Of a DNA stretch of 64,000 nucleotides, positions 1 to 9,740 are shown in pieces. The stretch covers positions 17,016-81,015 of the forward strand of contig NZ_PHQQ01000028.1 in the NCBI RefSeq assembly GCF_002909235.1, read 5' to 3'. The stretch comes from Arenibacter catalasegens (GTDB lineage: Bacteria; Bacteroidota; Bacteroidia; Flavobacteriales; Flavobacteriaceae). Made by a program: the position numbers and the translations under genes. Under the pieces are notes generated by a model that worked only from the letters and a program-made list of their open reading frames with translations, searched no databases and was not told where the DNA came from. How positions within the stretch are numbered: the stretch's first letter is position 1; each line of letters begins with the position of its first letter.

Positions 1-1
1 G

Positions 2-1564
2 GCATTGCACGATGGTATTTTGGTGTCAGTTCCAATGATGGACGAAGAGGTTGCGAAAACTGTTACCCCTGTTGTTGGGGATGACGTGGAAGCACCGACT
101 GCAGTTCCTTTGGCCTCGGCTATTAGAAGTTTGTCGGCAGCCTCTGCCGATGGCATGGAGCTAACATTGTATTCCAAAGTTGGTATGGGTGACGGGCAAC
201 AAGCAAGTAACCCTTGGTTACAAGAGTTTCCGGATCCAATTACAAGGGTTTCTTGGGATAACTACGTTACGGTTTCCAAGGCAGATGCAGAGAAATTAGG
301 TTTGGTCAATGAAAATGTTGCCGATGGTGGTCTAAACGGTAGTTATGTGAAACTAACGGTAGACGGTGTTGCTGTTGATGGTGTACCGGTTATTGTTCAG
401 CCAGGACAAGCATCGGGCTCAATGGGACTTTCCTTTGGGTATGGCAAAACAGTTGGTATGAAGAGTGAAATGCAAACAGGTGTAAATGCTTATGCCTTGT
501 ACAGTAATTTCTCCAATACCCAGGCGGTCACCATTGAGAAATCTGCTGGAATGCATGAATTTGCATGTGTTCAATTGCATAAAACTTTAATGGGTAGGGG
601 CGATATTATAAAAGAAACTACCTTAGAGATATTTAATACAAAGGATGCCAAAGATTGGAACGTTGTTCCTGTGGTTTCCTTAGATCATCAAGAAGTTCCT
701 GCCACTTCAGTGGATTTATGGGATAGTTTTGATCGTTCCATAGGTCACCATTTTAATTTGTCTATAGATTTGAATGCCTGTACAGGTTGTGGGGCGTGTG
801 TTATAGCATGTCATGCAGAAAATAATGTACCGGTTGTAGGTAAGGCCGAAGTTAGAAAATCTAGAGATATGCACTGGTTGCGTATAGATAGGTATTACTC
901 TTCAGAAGAGACTTTTGCTGAAGATGATACTAAAAAGGATGAATTTGATGGCTTATTCGGCGATAAGGGGTCCTTGGGTGGTTTTGGTGAGATGGAAGAT
1001 CCTTCAGCCAATCCACAAGTGGCATTCCAGCCTGTAATGTGTCAGCATTGTAATCATGCGCCATGTGAAACTGTTTGTCCTGTGGCTGCAACTTCACACG
1101 GACGTCAGGGTCAAAACCAGATGGCTTATAACAGATGTGTAGGTACTAGGTACTGTGCTAACAACTGTCCTTATAAAGTAAGGAGGTTTAATTGGTTCCT
1201 GTACAATGAAAATGATGAGTTTGATTATCATATGAACAACGACTTGGGTAAAATGGTCATCAATCCTGATGTTACTGTAAGGTCTAGGGGTGTTATGGAG
1301 AAATGTTCAATGTGTATGCAAAAGACCCAGAAAACAATTCTTGATGCTAAACGAGATGGTCGTGTGGTTAAGGATGGTGAGTTTCAAACAGCTTGTTCCG
1401 CTGCATGTGGCAATGGTGCAATGAAGTTTGGGGATGTTAATGATGCAGAAAGTGAAATTGTAAAATTAAAGGAAAGTAACCGCATGTATCACTTGTTGGA
1501 ACATGTTGGGACCAAACCAAACGTTTTTTATCATGTAAAAGTGAGAAATACGAACGAAGCTTAA
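2..1564 (+). CDS. actB: Alternative complex III iron-sulfur subunit ActB (5' end outside window)
   Basis: This is the C-terminal half of the molybdopterin-oxidoreductase-like/ferredoxin subunit of alternative complex III, which oxidises menaquinol and passes electrons to cytochrome c or the oxidase. The frame is open to the left edge, and full-length ActB is about 1,000 residues, so the visible TTG at 5 is not the true start. The ferredoxin part carries four cysteine clusters: CTGCGACVIAC, CQHCNHAPCETVCP, CVGTRYCANNCPY, and CSMCMQK with a downstream TACSAAC. These fit three [4Fe-4S] clusters and one [3Fe-4S] cluster. The early residues match the degenerate molybdopterin-dinucleotide-binding domain of the family. 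actC follows after 33 bp in the standard act order. Identification is firm; only the N-terminus is missing. Confidence 0.95.
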   Translation, partial: ALHDGILVSVPMMDEEVAKTVTPVVGDDVEAPTAVPLASAIRSLSAASADGMELTLYSKVGMGDGQQASNPWLQEFPDPITRVSWDNYVTVSKADAEKLGLVNENVADGGLNGSYVKLTVDGVAVDGVPVIVQPGQASGSMGLSFGYGKTVGMKSEMQTGVNAYALYSNFSNTQAVTIEKSAGMHEFACVQLHKTLMGRGDIIKETTLEIFNTKDAKDWNVVPVVSLDHQEVPATSVDLWDSFDRSIGHHFNLSIDLNACTGCGACVIACHAENNVPVVGKAEVRKSRDMHWLRIDRYYSSEETFAEDDTKKDEFDGLFGDKGSLGGFGEMEDPSANPQVAFQPVMCQHCNHAPCETVCPVAATSHGRQGQNQMAYNRCVGTRYCANNCPYKVRRFNWFLYNENDEFDYHMNNDLGKMVINPDVTVRSRGVMEKCSMCMQKTQKTILDAKRDGRVVKDGEFQTACSAACGNGAMKFGDVNDAESEIVKLKESNRMYHLLEHVGTKPNVFYHVKVRNTNEA

Positions 1565-1597
1565 TCAAATTAGAGGAACGTAACTATATATTAAATT

Positions 1598-3346
1598 ATG
1601 GCGTCGCATTACGAAGCACCTATACGAAAACCCTTAGTACTCGGAAATAAAGGATACCACGATGTAACCGTGGACATTGCTGCTCCGGTAGAAGGGAAGG
1701 CCAATAAGCATTGGTGGATTGTATTTTCCATTGCATTAGCGGCATTCCTATGGGGTGTTGGCTGTATTATTTACACGGTATCAACAGGTATCGGTACATG
1801 GGGATTGAATAAAACTGTGGGCTGGGCCTGGGATATTACCAACTTTGTTTGGTGGGTAGGTATTGGTCACGCAGGAACATTGATCTCCGCGGTATTATTA
1901 CTGTTTAGGCAGAAATGGAGAATGGCTATTAACCGTTCTGCTGAGGCGATGACCATATTCTCGGTTATTCAAGCGGGATTGTTTCCTATTATTCACATGG
2001 GGCGTCCTTGGTTGGCTTATTGGGTATTGCCTATACCAAATCAATTTGGATCATTGTGGGTAAACTTTAATTCACCTCTGCTTTGGGATGTATTTGCGAT
2101 ATCTACTTACCTTTCAGTTTCCCTTGTTTTCTGGTGGACTGGATTGTTGCCGGATTTCGCCATGATTCGGGATCGAGCGGTAAGACCTTTTCAAAAGAAA
2201 ATATATAGCTTGATAAGTTTTGGATGGTCAGGGCGTGCCAAGGATTGGCAGCGTTTTGAAGAAGTTTCCTTGGTCTTGGCCGGTTTGGCTACACCATTGG
2301 TGCTTTCTGTACATACTATTGTATCCTTTGACTTTGCTACATCGGTTATCCCTGGGTGGCATACAACAATATTTCCACCATATTTCGTTGCTGGGGCTAT
2401 TTTCTCAGGTTTCGCAATGGTGAATACCTTGTTAATCATCATGAGGAAGGTATGTCATTTGGAATCATATATTACAGTACAACATATAGAGTTGATGAAC
2501 ATAGTTATAATGTTGACTGGTTCTATAGTTGGTTGTGCTTATATTACAGAGTTGTTTATGGCTTGGTATTCCGGAGTTGAATATGAGCAGTATGCCTTCT
2601 TAAATAGGGCAACTGGACCTTACTGGTGGGCTTATTGGGCAATGATGACCTGTAACGTGTTCTCTCCGCAGTTTATGTGGTTCAAAAAGCTTAGGACGAG
2701 TATTATGTTTTCTTTCTTTATTTCTATCGTGGTAAACATAGGGATGTGGTTCGAAAGGTTTGTAATTATCGTAACTTCATTACACCGAGATTACCTTCCG
2801 TCTTCATGGACAATGTTCTCTCCAACTTTTGTGGATATAGGAATTTTTATTGGAACGATAGGATTCTTCTTTGTGTTATTCTTATTGTATGCCAGAACTT
2901 TCCCTGTAATTGCTCAGGCAGAGGTGAAGTCTATTTTAAAGTCTTCCGGTGAGAAGTATAAAAAATTGAGGGATGCAGGTAAACCTTTGTATGAAATTAC
3001 CAAAATGAAAACAGGGGTTAAGGAAAAAGAACCTATCACTGATGATGTTTTGATGGGAGAGGTTGTACCGGCAAAAGGTGATAAGCAAGGTGTTTCTGAA
3101 CTTTTAGGTACTATAGGAACATTTGATCCTACTTCACAGGAGGCTGATGACTTGAAAAAGATTAAAGGTATAGGGCCTCAAATGGAAGCCACTTTGAATC
3201 AAATAGGAATATTTACATTCGCACAGGTGGGACGTATGACCAATAAGGAATACGATCTGTTGGATTCTATTACTGAATCGTTCCCAGGCAGGGCACAAAG
3301 AGACGATTGGGCAGGACAAGCAAAGATTTTAAATAATAAGAAATAA
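1598..3346 (+). CDS. actC: Alternative complex III membrane subunit ActC (NrfD/PsrC family) with C-terminal HhH-like extension
   Basis: Polytopic NrfD-like quinol-binding subunit of alternative complex III. Many hydrophobic helices span roughly residues 40-445, with the family-typical WWVGIGHAGTLISA and HMGRPW regions. Residues about 445-520 form a charged linker. After this comes a small domain beginning DDLKKIKGIGPQMEATLNQ and continuing IGIFTFAQVGRMT, which resembles a helix-hairpin-helix fold. This tail is not needed for quinol chemistry and makes the protein (582 aa) longer than a bare NrfD subunit. The gene starts 33 bp after actB and ends 2 bp before actD, so it sits in an operon. The main assignment is certain; the role of the tail is unknown. 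Confidence 0.95.
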   Translation: MASHYEAPIRKPLVLGNKGYHDVTVDIAAPVEGKANKHWWIVFSIALAAFLWGVGCIIYTVSTGIGTWGLNKTVGWAWDITNFVWWVGIGHAGTLISAVLLLFRQKWRMAINRSAEAMTIFSVIQAGLFPIIHMGRPWLAYWVLPIPNQFGSLWVNFNSPLLWDVFAISTYLSVSLVFWWTGLLPDFAMIRDRAVRPFQKKIYSLISFGWSGRAKDWQRFEEVSLVLAGLATPLVLSVHTIVSFDFATSVIPGWHTTIFPPYFVAGAIFSGFAMVNTLLIIMRKVCHLESYITVQHIELMNIVIMLTGSIVGCAYITELFMAWYSGVEYEQYAFLNRATGPYWWAYWAMMTCNVFSPQFMWFKKLRTSIMFSFFISIVVNIGMWFERFVIIVTSLHRDYLPSSWTMFSPTFVDIGIFIGTIGFFFVLFLLYARTFPVIAQAEVKSILKSSGEKYKKLRDAGKPLYEITKMKTGVKEKEPITDDVLMGEVVPAKGDKQGVSELLGTIGTFDPTSQEADDLKKIKGIGPQMEATLNQIGIFTFAQVGRMTNKEYDLLDSITESFPGRAQRDDWAGQAKILNNKK

Positions 3347-3348
3347 TT

Positions 3349-3870
3349 ATGGCGTCGAAAGTTATACATGCATTTTATAATGATGACGATGTGCTAATGC
3401 ATGCTGTTAAAAGGGTAAAAGCGGCGAAGCATCATATAGAGGAGGTTTATTGTCCTTTTCCAGTACATGGTTTGGACAAAGCTATGGGGCTTGCGCCCAC
3501 AAGGATTGCAATTACATCCTTTATGTATGGATGTGTTGGTCTTGCTGTATCCATTGTGATGATGAATTATATCATGATCCAGGATTGGCCACAGGACATT
3601 GGAGGTAAGCCAAGTTTTAGTTATTTGGAGAACATGCCCGCCTTTGTGCCGATCATGTTTGAATTAACGGTATTTTTTGCAGCCCATTTAATGGTAATCA
3701 CCTTTTACTTAAGAAGTAGATTGTGGCCTTTTAAAGAAGCTGAAAATCCAGATGTGAGAACCACGGATGACCATTTCCTAATGGAAATTGAAATTCATGA
3801 TAACGAGCAGGAATTGAGGGATTTGTTGATAGATACTGGAGCAGTCGAAATTAATATTACAGAAAAGTAG
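3349..3870 (+). CDS. actD: Alternative complex III subunit ActD (DUF3341)
   Basis: 173-residue membrane subunit of alternative complex III. An N-terminal soluble part (with DDDVLMHAVKRVKAAKHHIEEV-like helices and the CPFPVHGLDKAMG stretch typical of DUF3341) precedes two hydrophobic helices at about residues 57-82 and 102-126, followed by a short acidic tail. ActD has no redox centre in the known complex and contacts the large membrane subunits. It begins only 2 bp after actC and is followed by actE after 11 bp, so translation is probably coupled. Position and sequence agree with each other. Confidence 0.93.
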   Translation: MASKVIHAFYNDDDVLMHAVKRVKAAKHHIEEVYCPFPVHGLDKAMGLAPTRIAITSFMYGCVGLAVSIVMMNYIMIQDWPQDIGGKPSFSYLENMPAFVPIMFELTVFFAAHLMVITFYLRSRLWPFKEAENPDVRTTDDHFLMEIEIHDNEQELRDLLIDTGAVEINITEK

Positions 3871-3881
3871 TCGTAAAAATT

Positions 3882-4442
3882 ATGAATAGTTTTAGCAAAA
3901 TAGGAGTCTTGTTGGGTTTGGTATTAATAGTTGCTTCTTGTGGAAACAAAAATAGCAGGAACTATCAATACATGCCCAATATGTACGAATCCGTAGGTTA
4001 TGAGGCCTACCAGAAAGTTGATTTTCTTCCGGATGGCATGGAAGCTGGAATTCCAGCTGAGAATACAGTAGCAAGAGGGTGGATACCTTACGGAATTGAG
4101 AATACTATTGAAGGAAAAGAATTGGCACGGTTAAACCCAAGTCCATTGGATTCCTTGAAGCTAGAGGACAATCTAGTTGTAGGTAAGGAGCTCTATGCTA
4201 TTTATTGTGCCATTTGTCACGGGGACAAGGGAGATGGACAAGGTAACTTGGTGAAAAGGGAAAAAATATTGGGCGTGCCCAGTTATGCAGATGTAGCTAG
4301 AAACGTTACAGTTGGAACTACGTACCATACCATATACTATGGATTGAATTCCATGGGGTCCTATGCAGGGCAATTGGATACCGAAGAGCGTTGGAAGGTT
4401 TCTGAATACGTGATGAAATTGAAACAAGATTTAACAAAATAA
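3882..4442 (+). CDS. actE: Alternative complex III monohaem cytochrome c subunit ActE (lipoprotein)
   Basis: 186-residue periplasmic cytochrome c. The N-terminus is a lipoprotein signal with lipobox LIVASC and a modified Cys at residue 20, so it is probably anchored to the membrane. A single haem c motif CAICH lies at residues 109-113. A methionine in GLNSMGSYAG (about residue 158) is a likely sixth ligand. It takes electrons from the Fe-S subunit and passes them towards the CuA centre of the oxidase encoded downstream. The operon continues to actF after an 18-bp gap. In other species ActE can carry a different number of haems; only one CxxCH is visible here. Confidence 0.93.
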   Translation: MNSFSKIGVLLGLVLIVASCGNKNSRNYQYMPNMYESVGYEAYQKVDFLPDGMEAGIPAENTVARGWIPYGIENTIEGKELARLNPSPLDSLKLEDNLVVGKELYAIYCAICHGDKGDGQGNLVKREKILGVPSYADVARNVTVGTTYHTIYYGLNSMGSYAGQLDTEERWKVSEYVMKLKQDLTK

Positions 4443-4460
4443 GACCTAGATTTTAGCAAT

Positions 4461-5774
4461 ATGTACACTTTTTCAAATAGATTAAAAATTGCTTCCTTCA
4501 TTTTAATGGCTGTGGGCGTTTTGGGAATTGGTATCGGTTTTATGGCTGCGCCAAGTACTGTAGAAGAGGCAAAGGCCATTGTTGCCGGACACGGTGACGG
4601 ACATGGCGATGCCCATGCGGTTGCAGAGAGTCATGGTGCCGAAATGGAACACGGGGATGCCCATGATTCATCACATGATGAACATTTGTTGCACCAGTTG
4701 CAAAACAAGCCTTGGGCGGCATTATATGTTGCAGCTTTTTTCTTTTTTATGATTGCCTTGGGGGTATTGGCCTTTTACGCTATTCAGCGGGCAGCGCAAG
4801 CTGGTTGGTCACCACTGCTCTTTAGGGTAATGGAGGGAATTACGGCCTATTTGGTGCCAGGTGGTATCGTTGTATTTGTAATATTGGCCATGTCCGTAGC
4901 CCATATGAATCATTTGTTCGTGTGGATGGATCCAGAAGTGGTCGCACATGATACTTTGTTGCAAGGCAAAGCCGGATTTCTAAATGGGACATTCTTCCTT
5001 ATTAGGGCTGCGATATTCTTGGGAGGTTGGATCTTATATAGGGAGTATTCCCGTAAGTTGTCCTTGGCTCAAGATGAATCCAATGACGACTCCAATTTTA
5101 AATTGAATTTTAGAATTTCTGCAGGCTTTCTGGTCTTCTATTTAATATCTGAGTCCATGATGTCATGGGATTGGATTATGAGTGTAGATCCACACTGGTT
5201 CAGTACCTTGTTTGGATGGTATATTTTTGCCAGTATGTTTGTATCTGGAATTACCGTTATTGCGATGGTAACCATTTATCTTAAATCTAGAGGTTATTTG
5301 CCAGATGTTAACGATAGCCATATTCATGACTTGGCTAAGTTTATGTTCGGGATGAGTATTTTTTGGACTTATTTATGGTTCTCCCAATTTATGTTGATAT
5401 GGTATTCCAATATTCCTGAAGAGGTTACTTATTTCGTTACCAGGATAGCCGATTTCAATTTGCCGTTTTTTGGCATGGTGGCCATGAACTTTTTATTCCC
5501 TGTACTTTTGCTTATGAATAGTGATTTTAAGAGGACGAATTGGTTCGTGGTAATGACAGGAATCGTGATTTTAGCGGGCCATTATATGGATATTTTTAAC
5601 GCTATAATGCCTTCGACGGTTGGCGATCAGTGGTATATTGGTATACCTGAAATTGGATCTATTTTATTCTTTGCCGGATTTTTTATATTTTTTGTTTTCA
5701 GGGCTTTGACCAAGGCTCCATTACAGCCAAAACGAAATCCGTTTATAGAAGAGAGTAAGCATTTTCATTATTAG
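4461..5774 (+). CDS. actF: Alternative complex III membrane subunit ActF
   Basis: 437-residue polytopic membrane protein, related to ActC but lacking obvious quinol-site residues. It has an N-terminal helix (about residues 8-30), then a histidine- and aspartate-rich loop (residues about 43-75, with HGDGHGDAHAV and HGDAHDSSHDEH), followed by many further hydrophobic helices. The His-rich loop may bind metal ions; that is inference. The gene lies between actE and coxB with a 34-bp gap to coxB, the usual arrangement of an Act-oxidase supercomplex locus in Bacteroidota. Confidence 0.92.
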   Translation: MYTFSNRLKIASFILMAVGVLGIGIGFMAAPSTVEEAKAIVAGHGDGHGDAHAVAESHGAEMEHGDAHDSSHDEHLLHQLQNKPWAALYVAAFFFFMIALGVLAFYAIQRAAQAGWSPLLFRVMEGITAYLVPGGIVVFVILAMSVAHMNHLFVWMDPEVVAHDTLLQGKAGFLNGTFFLIRAAIFLGGWILYREYSRKLSLAQDESNDDSNFKLNFRISAGFLVFYLISESMMSWDWIMSVDPHWFSTLFGWYIFASMFVSGITVIAMVTIYLKSRGYLPDVNDSHIHDLAKFMFGMSIFWTYLWFSQFMLIWYSNIPEEVTYFVTRIADFNLPFFGMVAMNFLFPVLLLMNSDFKRTNWFVVMTGIVILAGHYMDIFNAIMPSTVGDQWYIGIPEIGSILFFAGFFIFFVFRALTKAPLQPKRNPFIEESKHFHY

Positions 5775-5808
5775 TATTTAGTATATAAGTATAATTTCAA
5801 ATCATACG

Positions 5809-6867
5809 ATGACTCCATTTTTGACCATAGTTGTTTTAGTATTAGTGGCAATTGCAATCTGGCAAATGACCAAGATATTCGAATTGTCACAAATTAGAAC
5901 CAGCAATTCCCAAGTAGCAAGTGAAACAGATAATAAGTACAATGGGTATTTAATGTTCGCTTTCTTAATCTTCCTTTATGGAATTACCATTTTTAGCTTT
6001 TGGAAATATTCTAAAACACTTTTGCCGGAAGCTGCTTCCGAGCATGGTGGGGAGTATGATTCCTTGATGGTAGTTTCTTTTGTGATAATTTTTATTGTTC
6101 AAACCTTGACCCAGTTTTTGTTGCATTATTTTGCTTTTAAATATAGAGGGGATGATGGGAAAAAAGCCTTGTTTTATGCCGATAACGATAGATTGGAGTT
6201 TATCTGGACGATTATACCTGTTATTGTATTGGCAGGTTTAATCCTGTGGGGGCTATATGCTTGGACCAATATTATGGATATCAATGACGAGGACGATCCC
6301 TTAACTATAGAGCTATATGCCCAACAATTTAATTGGACAGCTAGATATGCGGGAAATGATAATGTTTTAGGCGATGCTAACGTTAGAATGATCGATATCG
6401 ATAAAGCCAATATACTTGGTTTGGACAGTGCAGATCCCAATGCTGTCGATGATATTATTGTTAAGGAATTGCATTTACCAGTAGGACGTAAGGTGAATTT
6501 TAAAATGCGTTCACAAGATGTACTTCATTCTGCATATATGCCACATTTTAGGGCTCAGATGAACGTTGTCCCAGGAATGATTACCCAGTTCTCCTTTACA
6601 CCTATAACGACCACTGAGGAAATGAGGCTTAATCCAGATGTTGTGGATAAAGTAAAACGCATTAACGGAATTAGGGCCGAAAAAGCTTCTAGAGGGATTG
6701 AGAATCAGGATCCTTGGGAATTCGATTATATCTTGTTGTGCAACAAAATATGTGGAAAATCCCATTACAATATGCAAATGAAAATTATTGTAGAAACGGA
6801 AGAGGAATATAATGCATGGATAGCAAGTCAGAAGACTTTTGGTAAAACCATGGCTTCGGCACAATAA
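5809..6867 (+). CDS. coxB: Cytochrome c oxidase subunit II
   Basis: 352-residue subunit II of an aa3-type oxygen reductase. Hydrophobic helices lie near residues 3-22, 46-66, 84-107 and 130-152. The C-terminal cupredoxin domain carries the CuA ligands: His240 in SQDVLHSAYMPH, and Cys311, Cys315, His319 and Met322 in CNKICGKSHYNM. The aromatic stretch QQFNWTARY is the usual electron entry region. There are extra N-terminal helices compared with the two of classical subunit II. No cytochrome c domain is fused, so electrons probably come from ActE. coxA follows after 44 bp. Confidence 0.97.
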   Translation: MTPFLTIVVLVLVAIAIWQMTKIFELSQIRTSNSQVASETDNKYNGYLMFAFLIFLYGITIFSFWKYSKTLLPEAASEHGGEYDSLMVVSFVIIFIVQTLTQFLLHYFAFKYRGDDGKKALFYADNDRLEFIWTIIPVIVLAGLILWGLYAWTNIMDINDEDDPLTIELYAQQFNWTARYAGNDNVLGDANVRMIDIDKANILGLDSADPNAVDDIIVKELHLPVGRKVNFKMRSQDVLHSAYMPHFRAQMNVVPGMITQFSFTPITTTEEMRLNPDVVDKVKRINGIRAEKASRGIENQDPWEFDYILLCNKICGKSHYNMQMKIIVETEEEYNAWIASQKTFGKTMASAQ

Positions 6868-6911
6868 TTTAGTCTTTAATAATAATCATAAAAATATTTA
6901 AAAATACAACT

Positions 6912-8732
6912 ATGTCTGTAACAGTTCACGCACATGTAGAAGACCATTCAGATGATCACGGACATCATCACAAAGAAACCTTTGTGACGAAGTATATTTT
7001 TAGTCAAGATCACAAAATGATTTCCAAGCAGTATCTAATTACTGGACTTATCATGGGATTCATTGGTATTATGATGTCCTTATTGTTCAGGATGCAATTG
7101 GCATGGCCTGGAGAATCTTTTGCAATTTTTGAATTTATTTTAGGTAAGTGGGCACCAGGTGGTATAATGGATGCAGATGTTTATTTGGCATTGGTGACCA
7201 TACATGGAACGATCATGGTATTCTTTGTTTTAACGGCAGGATTAAGTGGTACCTTCAGTAACTTATTAATTCCACTTCAAATTGGAGCTAGGGATATGGC
7301 GTCAGGATTTTTGAACATGATTTCATACTGGTTGTTCTTTTTGTCCAGTATAATTATGCTTTCTTCCCTTTTTTTAGAGGCAGGACCAGCGGCTGCAGGA
7401 TGGACGGTATACCCTCCACTTAGTGCACTTCCAATGGCACAGCCTGGATCTGGTATGGGTATGACGCTATGGTTAGTGTCTATGGCTATATTTATAGCTT
7501 CATCTTTATTGGGGTCATTGAATTATATTGTTACCGTAATTAATCTTAGGACCAAGGGAATGTCTATGACTAGACTTCCTTTGACCATTTGGGCATTTTT
7601 TGTTACCGCAATTATTGGGGTTATTTCTTTCCCAGTGTTATTGTCAGCAGCCTTACTATTGATTATGGATAGGAGTTTTGGCACATCTTTTTTCTTGTCA
7701 GATATTTTTATTCAAGGGGAAGTATTGCATTATCAAGGAGGTTCACCTGTGTTGTACGAGCATTTGTTCTGGTTTTTGGGCCACCCTGAGGTGTATATTG
7801 TAATCTTACCTGCAATGGGAATGGTATCCGAAATTATGGCTGTTAATTCGCGTAAACCAATCTTTGGATATAGGGCAATGATTGCCTCCATCTTGGCAAT
7901 TGCATTCTTGTCCACTATTGTTTGGGGTCACCATATGTTTATTTCGGGAATGAATCCTTTCTTAGGGTCCGTATTTACTTTTACAACCCTATTGATTGCT
8001 ATTCCATCTGCCGTAAAGGCATTTAACTGGATTACTACCTTGTGGAAAGGTAACCTTCAATTAAATCCGGGGATGTTATTTTCTATAGGTATGGTTTCTA
8101 CCTTTATTTCTGGTGGTTTAACTGGGATTATTCTTGGAGATAGTACCTTGGATATTAATGTCCATGATACATACTTTGTAATAGCCCACTTCCATCTGGT
8201 GATGGGAATATCAGCACTTTATGGATTGTTTGCCGGTGTTTACCATTGGTTCCCTAAGATGTTCGGTAAAATGATGAGCAAGAACTTGGGTTATATACAT
8301 TTTTGGATAACAGCCGTTTGTTCTTACGGTGTTTTCTTTCCAATGCATTTTGTTGGAATGGCAGGGGTACCACGTAGGTATTATGAGAACACTGCGTTCC
8401 CGATGTTTGATGATTTAACTGATATTCAGGTCTTAATGACTGTCTTTGCAATTATAGCGGCAGCAGCTCAGTTAGTTTTTGCCTTTAATTTTATTAGAAG
8501 TATTTTCTACGGAAGTAAAGCTGTTCAGAACCCATGGAAATCTACTAGCTTGGAATGGACTACACCAGTAGAACATATCCATGGAAACTGGCCTGGAGCA
8601 ATTCCAGAAGTTCACCGCTGGCCGTATGACTATAGCAAAACTGATGAGAACGGAGAATATATAATTCCGGGACAGGATTTTGTCCCTCAGACCTTACCAT
8701 TATTTGAGGGTGAGGAGGAAATGCAGCATTAA
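6912..8732 (+). CDS. coxA: Cytochrome c oxidase subunit I
   Basis: 606-residue catalytic subunit of the haem-copper oxidase. It shows the expected landmarks: the low-spin haem ligand region IHGTIMVFFV, the CuB/tyrosine helix WFLGHPEVYIVILPAMGM, the CuB histidines in VWGHHMFISGM, and the haem ligand histidines in VHDTYFVIAHFHLVMG. The GHPEVY tyrosine marks an A-type proton-pumping enzyme. The N-terminus has a His-rich stretch (DDHGHHH). It is the last gene of the act-cox operon and is followed by a hairpin terminator. Subunits III and IV are not here but near 42.4-44.5 kb. Confidence 0.97.
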   Translation: MSVTVHAHVEDHSDDHGHHHKETFVTKYIFSQDHKMISKQYLITGLIMGFIGIMMSLLFRMQLAWPGESFAIFEFILGKWAPGGIMDADVYLALVTIHGTIMVFFVLTAGLSGTFSNLLIPLQIGARDMASGFLNMISYWLFFLSSIIMLSSLFLEAGPAAAGWTVYPPLSALPMAQPGSGMGMTLWLVSMAIFIASSLLGSLNYIVTVINLRTKGMSMTRLPLTIWAFFVTAIIGVISFPVLLSAALLLIMDRSFGTSFFLSDIFIQGEVLHYQGGSPVLYEHLFWFLGHPEVYIVILPAMGMVSEIMAVNSRKPIFGYRAMIASILAIAFLSTIVWGHHMFISGMNPFLGSVFTFTTLLIAIPSAVKAFNWITTLWKGNLQLNPGMLFSIGMVSTFISGGLTGIILGDSTLDINVHDTYFVIAHFHLVMGISALYGLFAGVYHWFPKMFGKMMSKNLGYIHFWITAVCSYGVFFPMHFVGMAGVPRRYYENTAFPMFDDLTDIQVLMTVFAIIAAAAQLVFAFNFIRSIFYGSKAVQNPWKSTSLEWTTPVEHIHGNWPGAIPEVHRWPYDYSKTDENGEYIIPGQDFVPQTLPLFEGEEEMQH

Positions 8733-8756
8733 TATCTTGAAAGTAACAAAATTTGG

Positions 8757-8784
8757 AAGTCCGTCTCTAAGATGGACTTTTTTT
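8757..8784 (+). terminator. Rho-independent terminator of the act-cox operon
   Basis: An inverted repeat AAGTCC...GGACTT with inner TCT/AGA pairs (8757-8779) runs straight into a T tract. It lies 25 bp after coxA and points with the operon. Confidence 0.8.
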
Positions 8785-8912
8785 GTATCTTCCATTTACA
8801 TATCGGAATTATGGCGAGTAAATACCATATGCGTTCATTAATTATTGGCAGTAATAAAACAGCTTAAGTTTTAGTTTTTTTGAAGTGGTGTATTGTTTAT
8901 TTTAAATCATTT

Positions 8913-9740
8913 ATGGTGAGACATTTTTTATTATTTTTTATGTTAACGGTAAGCTGCGTAGTCTATTCCCAGCGGAAACCTAAAATTAAAGGCAATAAGA
9001 ATGTTATTGAGGTTAGGGAGACCTTGCCTCCATTTAATGCCATAGAGTTAAATGATGATCTTGATATCGTCTTGCAAGCTGCTTCTACAGAAGAATATAT
9101 AATAGAAGCCGACGATAACCTAATGGACGTTTTAAAGTTTAGGGTAGAGAATGAAACACTTGTAATTAGTTCCTATTATAAAATAACCTCCAAGCGAAAG
9201 CTGAATATAACAGTAAATTTTGTTCAATTATACCATATAACTGCCCATGCGGGCAATATCGTTGTGAAGAATCGATTTTCAACCGATTTTCTCGAGGTGA
9301 GCACTTTCGACTCGGGCAGGGTAGAAATTGATGTTGACGCCGATGAATTGGTGGTTAAAATGCAAGGAAATAGTAGAGGTAATTTTAAGGTAGATTCTGA
9401 TACTTTAAATATATCCTTAATGGATAAGGCAGATTTAAAGTTGTTCGGGGTCATGGAAACTACTGTTTTGGATATGAAACAAAATTCCGATGCCGATCTG
9501 GAAGGATTTACAAATGAATTAGTAGTGCATTTATTTGATAATTCTGACCTCAAAGCAAGGCGTTTGGAGGCAGAAACGGTGCAGGCTAATTTGGAAGGCG
9601 GTTCATCAGCCGAAGTTTTAGCTAAAACTGCGGTTGATCTAAATTCCAAAGGATCGGCCAAGACCTTTGTATATGGTGAGGGCAGAATTAATTTGGAAGA
9701 ATTTCAAGATACCTCGGAACTCTATAGGCGCAAGAATTAA
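8913..9740 (+). CDS. Exported GIN-domain (DUF2807) protein
   Basis: Predicted 275-residue exported protein. The ATG at 8913 gives a clean signal peptide (MVRHFLLFFMLTVSCVVYSQ); an in-frame TTG at 8880 would only add a hydrophobic prefix. The rest is a repetitive beta-rich pattern of short strands with alternating small, acidic and hydrophobic residues (for example FNAIELNDDLDIVL, near residues 40-53). This is typical of the GIN/DUF2807 beta-helix family, common and functionally undefined in Bacteroidota. It is convergent with the acyl-CoA dehydrogenase gene and their stop codons overlap by 4 bp. Family call is fairly confident; function unknown. Confidence 0.8.
   Translation: MVRHFLLFFMLTVSCVVYSQRKPKIKGNKNVIEVRETLPPFNAIELNDDLDIVLQAASTEEYIIEADDNLMDVLKFRVENETLVISSYYKITSKRKLNITVNFVQLYHITAHAGNIVVKNRFSTDFLEVSTFDSGRVEIDVDADELVVKMQGNSRGNFKVDSDTLNISLMDKADLKLFGVMETTVLDMKQNSDADLEGFTNELVVHLFDNSDLKARRLEAETVQANLEGGSSAEVLAKTAVDLNSKGSAKTFVYGEGRINLEEFQDTSELYRRKN

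Noticed and set aside
9224..9661. 145-residue antisense ORF in the GIN-domain gene
   Set aside because: Lies wholly inside a well-supported gene on the other strand and has the serine/threonine-rich look of a shadow frame.
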